DNA of 64,000 bases, taken from the NCBI GenBank assembly GCA_001986395.2, contig MQVO02000005.1:1-64000 (forward strand), in the 5' to 3' direction. Position numbers and translations under genes: made by a program. The stretch's first letter is position 1. Every line of letters begins with the position of its first letter. The stretch comes from Irpex lacteus. Lineage: Eukaryota > Basidiomycota > Agaricomycetes > Polyporales > Irpicaceae. Below, piece after piece: positions 42,622-54,617 of this stretch. Under the pieces are notes generated by a model that saw only the letters and a program-made list of their open reading frames with translations, had not been told where the DNA came from and searched no databases.

Positions 42622-44356
42622 ATGGAGGTTGGACAATCAAACACAGAGCTACCGGAAGAAATCCTGGAGGCGATCATTCAGCGACTTGGACCCCGACCCG
42701 ACCTGCATCCTAGATACTTCACAACTACGCTCTCATCTAAACGGCACTGGACATCATGCTCCCTGGTCTGTCGACGATGGCGACGAATCACTCTCCCATT
42801 CCTTTTTCGCCGCATTCGAATATTGGGCGAGGCTCATAGCCTGGACGAGAGGACTTGGGAAGTCCGTGATGCAGCCTTCCGTAGACGTCTACGCTCCTTG
42901 GATACGGAGACGAACAGGATTATTACGCACATCCGAGAAGTTACCATCGAAAACGAAGTGCTACGACTCTCCACTGTTCGTCATCTGGTACAGTCACTTC
43001 CTCATCTACGATCGCTGGTCTTGTCCAGTGTGACCTTGGATCGGAAGACACATGGCTCCCTAAGCGTCGATGTCCCGGGGATCCTCTCGTCCGCAACTCG
43101 AGAGCTCGACCACCTCCTGTACTACCCACCTGACGATGCGAATCACGCCGACAGCACGACTCCCGAGAGCTCTTACAACTTGACACTCCTCGAGCTCCTC
43201 TCTCTCTTCTCGGTAGTAGGAACCCTCTGGATTGAACACGATCTATCCCTCGCGGAACTTAACTGGCATGACCCCGGTACTCGAAGGCTCCAAACGATTG
43301 CCTCGCAACTGACTCCCAGCATTCGTGACCTTAGGATTCACGGACTCTCTGTCCGCAGTCTGAGCCCCTCTGGCATGCCGCCATACTATCGCATTCTCAA
43401 TAATGACCTTGGTCTCTTTCGCAGTCTCAGTTGCCTTCACATCAATAAAACAACTGCAACGAAGCGCGAGCGTGGTCTGCTTAACGCGCTATTACTATCC
43501 GCTGGGCCTACACTGAGTGAACTGAGGCTTGGGTTTCGCTGGCAATGGTGCCCTATGAACTGGTATGGTTCAGAAGACATACTCCAGATCCCTAGCAGTA
43601 CGTAATCCTACTTTTTCTCACATTCTTCCGCCGCTTATGACTAGGACCTGGTACTACATAGTCAGAGAGGGTGTGTTTTCGCCCTTGCATGGGGGGTTCT
43701 CAGCCTGCACTGCTCTGCGGACCCTTCATCTCTCAGCAGACATCGGACTGCCGGAATGCATTGCCATATTCGACACTGCGACTGCCACTGGAATTGCAGC
43801 AGAAGACTGGCTGAGCCTGGTCACGTTGGTCAGCCAAGTGCCTAGCAAGCAGCTTACACACCTCTCGTTACGTTTCTGGTCCAAAAACTGGGAATATCTC
43901 CCACTTGACGGCGCTTTGATTCAGCCATACCACTGGCAGGCCAATGACGAAGACATCAAAAACCGTGGCGCCGCGACTGGGTCTAGGATGCCTGCGTTTG
44001 CCGCACGTTGCGCCGTACATACGTTTTCTTGGTCCAGACTGAGAGCGACATGCCATCAGTTCGCTCGTCTCGAATCTCTGTCTGTGTACTTCGCACAAGA
44101 CGACGATGTTCATGAACAAGGAATGGATAATGATCCTTCTGGAGGACAACGAGTGGTCGCTACTAGTAGTCCGACTCATGGCCAAGGGTGGATGTCCCTG
44201 TGCGTTCGTGTCGAGATGCACGAATTTGCACGCACACTGCGCCATCCGGGAGGGTCAGAAACGTCCTTCGCGTATGGTGAGGGGACTGAGCCGTGCCGAT
44301 GTTGTGATCGTCGACGTGACGTGGTCTCATTGGACGAGGAGACTTCCATTCTTTAA
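42622..44356 (+). CDS. F-box protein D, 556 aa
   Basis: Exons 42622-43597 and 43662-44356; phase-1 intron (GTACGT..ACATAG). I chose the acceptor at 43661 because the earlier TAG at 43634 leads to a stop, and because the joined frame recovers the family segment ACTALRTLHLS. The F-box is LPEEILEAIIQRL with SLVCRRWRRITLPFLF, then LLELLSLFSVVGTL and LGFRWQW before the intron. The tail is degenerate: the usual C-x4-C-x-W is replaced by EPCRCCDRRRD. The stretch before it is also longer than in its relatives. The gene follows the secreted peptide gene on the same strand. Confidence 0.8.
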
Positions 44357-44591
44357 GCCTCTACTAGACGGTAAGTCCGTTCCACGTTACAACTTGTTAG
44401 GGCATGCTTAACTGACACTCTGTCAGATCTCGCACTCTTACGTGAACAGCCTCAGAGATTTGCAGATACGGGATACATGTCAATTAAGTACTAATAAGAA
44501 TGACACTGTTTGTGTACTTGAGACCTAATGTTAAGACGAGAGAAGTCGAAAGCAACCCTCAAACACTCTAGATATTCTGCGGAGTAAAACA

Positions 44592-46511
44592 CTAATGCCA
44601 TCCCTCCCAGCTCGCGTACTTAACTAAATACTGATCACGGGGAGATCCTCCCATAGCGAGGTCATGAACCACCGTCGCGAGCCCCGCAAAGTAGCTTTGG
44701 AAACTGACGACACCTTCGTAGGAATCTACAAGCCTTGGGTCCTGCAATAGTTGAAGCTCTAAACTCTCTAGGAGCGGTGCCTGCCCGATACGAGACTGAA
44801 GGCACTCCTTGACCACTTCGAGGTACACTGTGTCATCGTCGTTGTGATTGCACAGAGGATTGTCGCCAGCGAGGTACGTTGTCACAAAACTATGCGCTTC
44901 GTCTAAGCCCCCCACCCACATTGACAAATGTTTTAATCGAGGAAATGCCGGTGCTCGAGGTTCTGTGAGTGGCGAGAAGGTCCACCCCGAGATGTTACGA
45001 CAAGCTAGGAGGGGTAAGAGAGCTGTGGTCGCCAACGATCTGACGTACACCGACGTTGCGTTCGAGCATTTATCGTATATATCATGCCAGAGTTGATAGT
45101 CGACGACGATGTCTGTCGGGCCTCCTTCGGGTGCCAATGTATCCTCAATATTAAGGATTTCGAGTTTGACCAGGGGAAGTGCACTAATCAGAGGCACAAG
45201 GCAATTGTGTCTGTGAGGGTATAACCCAGGTGCGTCGGCCCTTGTCAGATGCATCAAAGATATGCGTAGGGCCTCGCGATTAGCTGCGTGCGTGAGTTGA
45301 GATGTGCCAGGCTGTTCCTGTAGTTCAGGGACTTCGTGCAGAGCTTGTATATCGATAGATTCGTAATCGATCTCGATCGATAGTTGGGTTACTGGCGAGG
45401 GCAGGGAATGCGTGAATGACGAAAGAAACCCTGTCAAGGAGCGGTAAAGCATCTGGGTCTCGTTCATCGGCTTCGGGATAATATTGCAAGCAAAATCAAA
45501 GACTTGTAGCTTTGGAGCCTTGAGCGTGTTGAGCAAAAATGAGCAGTCATCAAGCACGCGCTGCATGATTCGAAGGCAAAGAAGGCGATTAAGTATGATA
45601 GGAAGGTTGTCACTGTCATTCCCAGTTGAGCTGGGTGGAAGGGCGTTCTCGAGAATGATTGTTTCAAGGAGCGGAAGATCACGAAGACAGCGTGCTATGC
45701 CTTGGGCTGAAGACATGGGCAGATCTTCTGTCAGTATGCTGGAATGGACAATGCCTTCACCCCAGAGTTCTTCGACGTTGTGTAACCAGTCGGTCCGAAT
45801 ATACGGTTGTGTGATGACCAGGGATGTCAGGGAAGGGAGACGAAGGGAAGACCAGGAGCCATAGAAGCCTCGCAGACACAGGTTACGGAGATGCGGCGCA
45901 TCAGCCGCAAAGCAAGGGTCTGGGAGGGCAAATATCCTGTTCGGCGATAGTATATGTATGTCCAGTTTGCTGAGACGCGGTGCAGGGTCATTGAGTAAAA
46001 CGCGGAGGAGCCGTCTCCACGCCACGGCCCTGGATATGATCGAAAAGCTTCCTATTCTCTGTAGCCTATGCGCATCCATCATAATCGCACACGCGTCTTC
46101 CACCGCCTGTGAGTTGCGTGTGGGGACTGGGACGAAGCGAACCTCCACTTGAATGGGTAGACTGCCAGACCGTCGCAAGAGCTCTGAGAGCCACGACGCA
46201 GATTGTTCAGAGATCTGAGCCATCGTCCATAACACGGGATACCCAAGAGCAACGTCACGCAGACGGCGGCAGACATGCGTGACGTTCACCCAGCCTAAAC
46301 GGCGGTGTGCCAGTGAAACTTGACTCACGGAGCGTGCGGCGACTCGGAATAGGCAGAGTGGAGATAACTTTGCGAGATACAGTAGGAACATCGATAATAT
46401 TTCGTTGTTTAGCAGGAGGAGCGGCTGAAGGGCGTTATGTCGGGCTCGTTCGAGCAATTTAAGTCCGGCTGAGCTAGTCTCAGCGACAGACGTCTCGAAA
46501 TCATCGTTCAT
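44592..46511 (-). CDS. F-box protein E, different subfamily, 639 aa
   Basis: A single uninterrupted frame. The start is set at MNDDFETSVAETSSAG; an in-frame ATG 30 bp upstream is possible. The F-box is LLLNNEILSMFLLYLAKL, followed by RRLGWVNVTHVCRRLRDVAL and YPVLWTMA, the W-x-x-V-x-x-V-C-R-x-W/L-R and P-x-L-W pattern of the most common mushroom F-box subfamily. Leucine-rich stretches follow to the C-terminus. It lacks the C-x4-C-x-W tail and the phase-1 intron, so it is not a recent relative of its neighbours. Its 5' flank (46640-46795) lies inside the inverted duplication described below. Confidence 0.85.
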   Translation of the reverse strand: MNDDFETSVAETSSAGLKLLERARHNALQPLLLLNNEILSMFLLYLAKLSPLCLFRVAARSVSQVSLAHRRLGWVNVTHVCRRLRDVALGYPVLWTMAQISEQSASWLSELLRRSGSLPIQVEVRFVPVPTRNSQAVEDACAIMMDAHRLQRIGSFSIISRAVAWRRLLRVLLNDPAPRLSKLDIHILSPNRIFALPDPCFAADAPHLRNLCLRGFYGSWSSLRLPSLTSLVITQPYIRTDWLHNVEELWGEGIVHSSILTEDLPMSSAQGIARCLRDLPLLETIILENALPPSSTGNDSDNLPIILNRLLCLRIMQRVLDDCSFLLNTLKAPKLQVFDFACNIIPKPMNETQMLYRSLTGFLSSFTHSLPSPVTQLSIEIDYESIDIQALHEVPELQEQPGTSQLTHAANREALRISLMHLTRADAPGLYPHRHNCLVPLISALPLVKLEILNIEDTLAPEGGPTDIVVDYQLWHDIYDKCSNATSVYVRSLATTALLPLLACRNISGWTFSPLTEPRAPAFPRLKHLSMWVGGLDEAHSFVTTYLAGDNPLCNHNDDDTVYLEVVKECLQSRIGQAPLLESLELQLLQDPRLVDSYEGVVSFQSYFAGLATVVHDLAMGGSPRDQYLVKYASWEGWH

Positions 46512-46639
46512 CGTATTCTGAGGTAGAAGCCTCATAAGCAATGGTGCAAAGATATCACATAAATGGCGGTTAACTCACCTATAGACAGGTCACGATGACG
46601 GTTAAGGTCGTAGTTTGAACTTTCAAATCGGGATGCAAC

Positions 46640-48740
46640 CTGATAGACGCTAGTACAAGGACCCCGAACCACTCCCATCCGAAGGGTTGATGGCGGCCAA
46701 AGTTGAGCTTGAACCATATCAAGTACCACCGTGACTGAGGTCGTACCATAACGCGAAGTAAGGGCATTTACATACGCTTGTTGAGTTGTACTCACGACGC
46801 AAGTAGCTCAAGACAGATAGAACATTCTAATTGGGGCGTTACTAGGTATGTGTTTCTTCGCTCGAATTCCAGGTGCGTGCCACAGCGCCGATGCCAGTGG
46901 TACTTATACCCAGCTCGCTCTGAAGGTCCTCCGTAGCTCTGTTCATTGAAGCGTGCATCTTGAGATTGCTCAGATCCATAACGTTTCTGACTACACCTTA
47001 TTGCACGTATAGGGCTCATTTCAGCGTAGCTCGGAATCGGTCGAGGACGGTGTCGAAACGGACGAGAACGAAATCGAAACCCAAGGCGAAAGTTTCTAAG
47101 AACATGCCATACCTTCCCGACGAGATTCTGTCCCTGATTATTGCCGCCTTGTGTCCACCATGCGCTCGCGCACTCAGCGGGCAGCCTCTGATATCGTACA
47201 TTCGCTCTTCTATCCCTGGTCTGAGGCAGAAAAAGTATCTGGAAATATGCTCTCGTGTCTCTAAGCGATGGAGAAGCATCACGATATCGTACCTTTTCAA
47301 GCATATCGTACTCCTGTCTCGTCACGTCCCGAAACTTATCCCTGGAAGCACGGATACTGATACCAGAAACTACGACATCAATCATAGACGAATGGTCTCT
47401 ATGATGACTACCGTACAAGCCCTCACCCTCCGCCACTACATTGTCGACCCACACACACTGTCTGCGGTTTTATGTTGCTTCCCCAATCTGAAGTATCTCG
47501 AACTGGATCGTCTTCGCCTAGGACCAGCCTTAGGAAAGTATGGATCCATCAGCCTTCCTCCCAATTTCCAGAATTCGGATATACCTATCAAGACGTTGGA
47601 CAGGCTGACGTTCAAACCAGACATGAACATCAGTCCCGGTGTTAAACTTCAGGTTCTTTCTTACCTGCTCCGATACTTCAGTGTCGGTGTGCTAGAGCTG
47701 CGGTCGTTTGGTTTTGGGGGCTTTAACCCAAATATTGCCACAAGCGAATTCACGCACGACTTCTCGCAGGGAGTAGCTCCCGAAATCGAAGAGCTAGATA
47801 TCGAGATCATGACACCTCCTTTTCTTTCTCTCCTCAGGCGCAGCTTGTGCAGTGCCACGATACAGCCGAAGATAACATGCCTTAGCATTTATCTTTCTAT
47901 GTCGCAGTTGGATTTGGATCACTTCAACGATCTACTGCTTTCGATGGGTCATAACCTTGGGGAACTTAGCTTAAGGTTACGTTGGTTGTGGTCTGAAGAG
48001 GAGGTGGACGCTTCCGAGAGCGACGACAATAGCGTATTCGGTATGTCTCCTCACTTCTTCCTCACTCCTTTCTCCTTGCCAAGTATCATGCCAGTACTTC
48101 ATCTCATTAATAATCTCGTACTTTGAAGATGCCAGTGGCGACCACGACACAGCACCATCGATGCGTGTTTCTGCGGCTCTTCGTACAGGCTTCGCAACGC
48201 TAGCAAAGCTGCATGCCTTTCGCCTCAACTCATGCAACGGTATAGAATGCACGCCCGGTATCGCAGGACGCGTCGCACGACACTCCCTCCATCTCGCCGC
48301 AGGCTTCATACCGCTTATCCCCACAGCCAACCATCACCGTCTCCACGCGGAGAGGGCGGCGAGTTCAATGCCTGACATAAAACTTAAGCATTTCGTCATG
48401 CAGTTTTCCTTGCAATGGTACTCGTGCTTGGCGTTCAGTGAGAGCGAACTTCGACAGCTCGACTGGTCTGCGCTTGAACCAGGATGGAAGAGTCTTCGGT
48501 CACACCTCCGTAGATATCTCTTCCCTTCTGCCGACTCGAAGAGCTTGAGCGCAAGCACGATCTATGTCTTCTTCTGCCACGGAAAAGCAATGCAGCCATG
48601 TGATGATCAAGAGATCAGACAGCACATACGAAACGCGTTGAGCGAGTTTGGCAATGCCCTAGACGCAGGCGAGGAAGGCGGGTATTGGGGTTGTAAAGAG
48701 GAAGGTTGTAGGTGGTCGAAGCGGATGAATTACTAAAAAC
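46640..48740 (+). repeat. inverted duplication, left copy
   Basis: This segment, including F-box gene F and about 400 bp upstream, matches 58166-60230 in inverted orientation. The noncoding upstream part is recognisable by GGATGGGAGTGGTTCGGGG and by TGCACGTATAGG near the start. Confidence 0.85.
47104..48736 (+). CDS. F-box protein F, 514 aa, N-terminus shortened
   Basis: Exons 47104-48040 and 48129-48736; phase-1 intron (GTATGT..TTGAAG). The first in-frame ATG is at 47104, directly at the F-box (MPYLPDEILSLII). In the paralogue at 58166-59849 translation starts 27 residues earlier with a Lys/Arg-rich tail; here that ATG is replaced by CGTAGC. The basic codons are still present upstream but without a start. 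The F-box includes CSRVSKRWRSITISYLF. The centre has LRR-like parts and LGELSLRLRWLW before the intron; the tail is CKEEGCRW. Losing the basic tail could change location if it acts as a nuclear signal. Confidence 0.82.
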
Positions 48741-50455
48741 GAGCTGTTATGTATGGGAGCAAGCTCTATGGTGGTACGTCTCCGTGAGATTCTCAGTTAC
48801 TTATTCTACCCTAGCACGTCTGACGCCATTTGCTTGCTAGCCTACTTTCGCACTGCGGTACAGCTCGCGCAGTGGTCGTTGTTAATAATCTTGGATCTAC
48901 TACGCTCTTAATAGTACATTCAGCAACTTCCAGGATGGAGTCATTATCTTCGAGAACACGTCGACTGCCTCAACATATATATCACAGCAAACTACATGTG
49001 CACTATGCAGCGAGAAGTACATTGGTACGTCTTCATCGTATCGATATCTCTGGTAATAAGCTGCACGTATGATCATTTGGTCTCGTATATCTCACTGTGG
49101 TGCAGCCTGTTGAAATTTAGTCACTGGGACCAGCGAGTGCTCGAATGTGAGTACCTGGGCTTGTTTGGATGCATGACCGAATCCTCACGTTTCTATGTTA
49201 TAGGGGAACGTTTGACGTAGGCAAGCTATCTCTTGATTGCATGATACTAGTAGCATGAAGTGGCTTGGTGTTACAGTCACAACTGCTGAGCGCAAAGTAC
49301 CAGGCGCCGTCAGGGCATCACTCCGTTGGAACCGATTTCGATAGGCCTCGAGCTACGCAATCAACAAGGTACTTTGTGGTACGGAATACACAGCACATTT
49401 GCTAGTTGTTCTCTCTCCCGTGTTATAGATCGATATCTGACACTGTGGCATTCATCTATACAGTCCTCGACATACAGGCACTACCGATGCTGGATGGAAC
49501 TTGAGTCGTTCTATCAAACGAAGATACTCTGCGCTACCCTGTGCGGTGGCCTTATGTGCCAGGTGACAACCACCACTTTCCACAGCTCTCTCTGCCGGGG
49601 GTGTAGCGGGTTCTAATCAAAAAGTGAGCATAGTAAACACTTCGTATCTCCGAAATCATGATCCTGTGTACTAATCATCACTACTCGGAACAGTGCCGCT
49701 CAAGTTCAAGTTTCTATGTCGGATAGTCTCAGGACATAACCGCTGCAGACTGTACAGCTCTCTCCTTTCGAGGCGATGGCATCGATATCTACTGCCACCT
49801 ACCGTCTAGACCCATGATCGTATGTCAGTCAAACCGTGCGTGAGCGTGGGACTGATCTGCGGTGCCTACTGATCCCTCTCCCTGCATCCCACATACACCG
49901 CAACGTGCGATCATTATCACACATCACACCTCCCCATCTGACCATCATGCATCAGCATCATCAGATCCTTCTCGAGCCAAACTTGGCAGCCAACCTCCCT
50001 CGTTTGGGGCTTGAACTGTATGTCAGTGTCGGAGGTGACGGTACTTGTGTGGCGTGTCCGTTCTTACCTCCATGTACCGGCGGGCTCTCCCACCACTGCC
50101 AGTACACAAATTCGAAACTCGCAAGTGGTATTGATATCACCAGTCGAAGGCCTACTCAGGCTCAGGGTGCCAATGATTAGAAGAGACGTTCAATCATTGC
50201 TGTGCCAGTGCGGTGACGGCTGAACGGTACGTCCATGATCGCGCGCATGCATCAGGCTACGCAGAAGTCCACTTACGCAGTTGGAAGTTCACACCCATAG
50301 AAATGCGCATATAGATTGCGCATTGGGCGGCGAACATTAATCAGCCCGTGACGGCGCTCGGGGCGTGTGGGATGATGACTGATAGCGAAGGGTCCTCTAC
50401 TCGGAAAGAAGCAGCCTTTTATAATTAAGTATGTGCACGCACGCATGCTATAATT

Positions 50456-50625
50456 GAATTAATTAACGGTATAGGGTGCGGTAGAGCGGTAGCTCAGTTA
50501 ATTCGGAGAAGACGTTCTGGAACTCCAGGCAGGACTCTGCGATCAGTATGTGGTAGTCGGATTCGCCGTGGCCACGGGGGATGTCAATGAATCGAGCCAA
50601 GCGTGGGCTTCGAGCCTAGGACAAT
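50456..50625 (-). pseudogene. short protein-like fragment
   Basis: The minus strand reads RLARFIDIPRGHGESDYHI and continues open to SELTELPLYRT before a stop. It has good codon character, with a possible acceptor (TCCTAG) in front, but no joining exons. The family is not recognised. Confidence 0.3.
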
Positions 50626-51949
50626 GGATACGAAGAGCCGGGCGTTGTAGCTGGAGAACTTGAACCGTGCGGGATATGCAGAGGGTACGATTGCTTTATT
50701 CGCAGCGATATAATTCTCATCGGTGTTTATAAGTCATACAATATTCGGCTCCTGAGCTGATGCTGATAAGCATCGGCACGTCGGTCGGTCGTATGTCGGT
50801 TCAGTCTGCATCCGTCAATACCAGTGGATGTATGCGTCGTCGGAGCGGGGGCTATAGCCGTTCACGCTACTACGGTCCCACAGCAGGCTATTTATCAATT
50901 TCACGCAAGCCCAGCGTCGGTCTTGTAAATACGGTTCGTCATTTCTATTATGGAGGTCGGTCACCGATTAATGATTGAGGGCACTCCTGTACTATATTAC
51001 TAACGGCAATTAAGTGCTCACCGCTATCGTCCGAGTGGTGTCTGTCTTTGCCGTCCGATAGCTCTTGTGCTTCTGTCATCCTAGGTGTCTGAAATCAAAT
51101 TACTATTGGAGGCTTAACGTGATGATTGAGACCGCGCCGAAGTCGGGGTAAATGGCTATTATCCAAGTCACCAGATATCCAGACAGTCGGATAGCGAGAT
51201 ACATAGATAGCTAGAAACGCTCTCCACTGATATTGATGTGTACGTACAATGTTTGATTAGCTTTAGAAAAGCGGAAGTTAGGGATAGACTCGAATTTGAA
51301 CAACATGAGAATCAACGGTGCTTAGCGGTATGGCAGGGACGAGGGAGGAATAAGCACTCCCCGCAGTATAGATCTCGAACTCGTAGGTAGAGACCGACTC
51401 GTTCGTGAGGTAGACTATAGCCCGAGTGTGTACCGCACATCCGTACCATACCGCAGAGTAACGTCGACCCCCGACTTCGACTGGAATATTAGCAATATCA
51501 GGTTCGACACCACTGGCATCTCTCTGTTCGTATCTCCCATCTCGCGGTCACATCTCGTTCGTATTTCCACGGTCGTATCTCGTCGTTCGTATCTCGTAAC
51601 CCCGACCCGTCTATCTCGGGTCACTCATCACCCATCACCCATCATCAACTACCAGCCATCACGCATCATACAACGTACAGCACATCATGAGAACTTGAAG
51701 AGAGCTCGGAGGCAGGCTGTCTGGAGGGCGAGCTTATCAGCTCGACCCTGCGTGCGTGCTATCATGGCTTCCTTGTGAGTGTGCGAGCGTGTGTGACGAG
51801 ATGAGCGATGAGAGATGGGAGGGAGACGGGAGATGCGGGATGGGAGATAGAGCTTGCAGTCGGAGGGTTAGGGTGTTGGTAGTCACAGTCGATAACTCGG
51901 TGATTCCAGACTCTATTGCCTCGACGAAGTAGTTTGTGAGGTCTAAGCC

Positions 51950-52545
51950 ATATAGCACCGTACGAGTCGTATTGACAGCGCACCATGATCCTGACCTGCT
52001 AATCCTAGGCCTAGGAGACACGGCTGTACGAGTCGGACGTACAAGCCTGGCTGTAGCTCACGCAGATACAGATCCACGAGACTCGTCTCATCCTCGACAT
52101 TCGAACGAATCCTGTACAATCACCTCACTTCACCTAGATCCCATCAAATCAGCACACCGTCGCGGGAGCCTCGTACGTACTCACCTATCAATACATCACC
52201 CACGAGATCCAGAGATTCCATAACGTGCGTACGTACGTATCTTGATTCGTGATTCCGTTAATTGTTAGAGGGAGTGGATGATATGAGCGTGGGGAGTGAT
52301 CTGCGCGTGCTGTGCTGAGCTTGTGATGAGGTGAGGCGAGGTGAAGCGTACGTACGTGATGATGGGTGTCATGTGCGTGACCACGTAGACGTACGTATCG
52401 ACGAGTCGCTGGAGAGCTTCGTGGCGTTCCAAGTCGCCGTACGCCTTGTCAAAGTCGGTGTTTTGCAACTGGCGACTCACGACCCGACGAACGCACAGGC
52501 AGGAGCCTGCGATCACATCATGCATCAACGTCTGCATATGGGAAC
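51950..52545 (-). CDS. possible two-exon unknown protein
   Basis: Exon 1 from about 52540 reads MQTLMHDVIAGSCLCVRR and on to THMTPIIT before a GTACGT donor near 52357. A long intron could lead to the acceptor TTGTACAG near 52115 and an exon reading RSNVEDETSLVDLYLREL, ending at a TAG near 51945. Both parts look coding, but the roughly 240-bp intron is long. No motif is recognised. Confidence 0.3.
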
Positions 52546-54617
52546 CGGGCAATGAAAAATTGGGGAACGAGGGGACCGATCGAGATAAGTATCCATGCAG
52601 ATGGGTCTGATCATGAGACTGGAGAAAGTGAACTCTAAGTAAGTAGGGTAAGTAGGGCGAGTAAGGACGGCGAAGTTAATTGATTGAGAGGACGAACTTT
52701 ATCGGGCACTGGGGATATCGAATTCGATGCGATGGTGTACGAGGGGAAGGCGGTAGGTGCGAGCGATGTTCTGCGGGGGTTGGAGACGATAGAGTGCTGT
52801 GGTAAATGCCGGCGGGTGTAGAGAACGATATAGTACACCGAGCAGCGTACACGGAAAGCGAGTAGCTAGTACCGGTTCGATTGCCTAGGTCGGCGTTTTG
52901 CTTGGTCAGTCGATACGCATACAGTCTGATGGTCCGGCTGTGGCGTTGCCCTTATCAATTACGAAGCTACGCTGCGCGTGCACCTCTGAATTTGAAGGTT
53001 CAGTTCAATTACATGTACGATGGTTCTTTGTTTGTTCGTTGGTAGGGAAGGACACTGGCGCGGTGGGAGGAAAGACTTGCTGCTTCTGTATTGCCAGGCC
53101 ACGCGCATGGTCATTGGCTGGCTGGAGAGGGTTCGAGGATGATTGGATTGTATTGGGCGATGGTTGTGAGGCTAAGAGTGCGCGGTGAATCAGGAAGATT
53201 CAAGACAGAAGGACAGAATGACAGTGAGGCAGCGCATCATCAGGCTACCATTCCTATCAGCGAGGTTGTCGCGTCAACGGGATGGATGGGAAGGACACAA
53301 TACTATACGCGTACGTGATTCCATTCAGTCAGGCCCATTGAGTGAACTAGGTTCAGACGGTAGGTGGGGTTTCCATTTCAAGTCGGAGGGTGGGCGATGG
53401 GCGATGGGAGATGTGATTGATTGATGACTGATTTGATTCCACTTGCCATTTGCATTTCGTGGGTGTGTGTCATTCATTCCGGTTCAGTCGGCGCAGGGGG
53501 AGGATTGCGTTTCCGATGATGGCATGGGTAACGGCATTCGTGGGTTTGTGTGGCCGTTGGAAGACAAAGAAGAAAGAAGACGGGAGGAGGTGGGGAGGTG
53601 TTTGACGTGTCCATACGATGCACATATGCACGGTGCGTGCTTGGGTCCGAAGAGTGCGGTGGGGTGGACCTGGCTTGCGAGGAACCTTGGGACACATGTC
53701 GGGAAGAGAGCGGAAGCTTAATTAACGAGAATTCAGGGAAGGGAGCGCAGTCGCGCCGTCTGAACTCATCGACGACGGACGGTGCTGCGTCAGTGGTGAG
53801 AGCAGCCATCGAGATTTATGGGAAGACAGAATCTAGCAATCACTTATTGCAATCTCGTACATGAATCGAATACAGTCGACGATGAGCTGGAAGGGGGTCA
53901 AGGAGGTCAGGGTCGGGATGATAAGGTGAGCTGGGGGGAAGGCTTCACCCAGTGTTCCTTGTTCTCTCCACCGTCGTGGCCACAGCTGCAAGGCACGAAC
54001 ACCGCGCAGGGCTGTTAACGTTGCCATCTGATGGACATCTGATAGCCATCTGATGGGGGAACATTTCCCCCGGCGATGCGCCGTGTCTCTCCCGTCGTTC
54101 AATGGGCGGCGTGTGGCCAGAGCCCCATCGCCGGATGATCCCCGGAGAGAACCGGGTGATCCGAAACGCTGATGGGGCAACGTGTTTCCGCATTTGGGAG
54201 AAGAAAAAAGCTGCAAAGCGACCAGGGTTCGGGGGCGTGAGAAATTTGATCAGCGGCCACGAGCCCTCGGTGCGATCAAAAAGTCGTCGACGCCCGTCCC
54301 CCCTCTCTCTTTCTCTCTCTCGTCTCGCTGTCATCCCGACGACGACCGCAACGCCCGCCCAACGCCCCGCACAGCCTCTACGTTGCTTCCAACGCGTGCG
54401 AGCGAGCCCAGCGACGCGAACGAGGTGAGCCAGGACGCGTGCCGTGACCGTGTTCTCTCACGGCAACGAGGCATCAGAGCGGTCACTGATGATTGATTCG
54501 TGGGACAGGTTCTGGCGCATACAGTCAACAATATTCGAATACCCAACCTCTCGGTCAATCTTGCTCTGCGTCCTCCTTTAGGCAGCACACATCACACAGA
54601 ACCACTCGTGGCCCACG

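Larger units (their letters stand above)
48737..54617. other. gene-poor stretch
   Basis: About 5.9 kb without a confident gene. Two short minus-strand stretches look protein-coding and are listed separately. Many GTACGTAC runs occur at 52.1-52.4 kb. The last 500 bp becomes CT-rich on the plus strand (about 54297-54340), as expected of the promoter and 5' leader of the GATA gene. Confidence 0.5.

Noticed and set aside
49980..50180. A third eight-cysteine peptide gene (CVACPFLPPC region)
   Set aside because: The cysteine spacing does not match, there is no signal peptide, and no microexon structure can be built.
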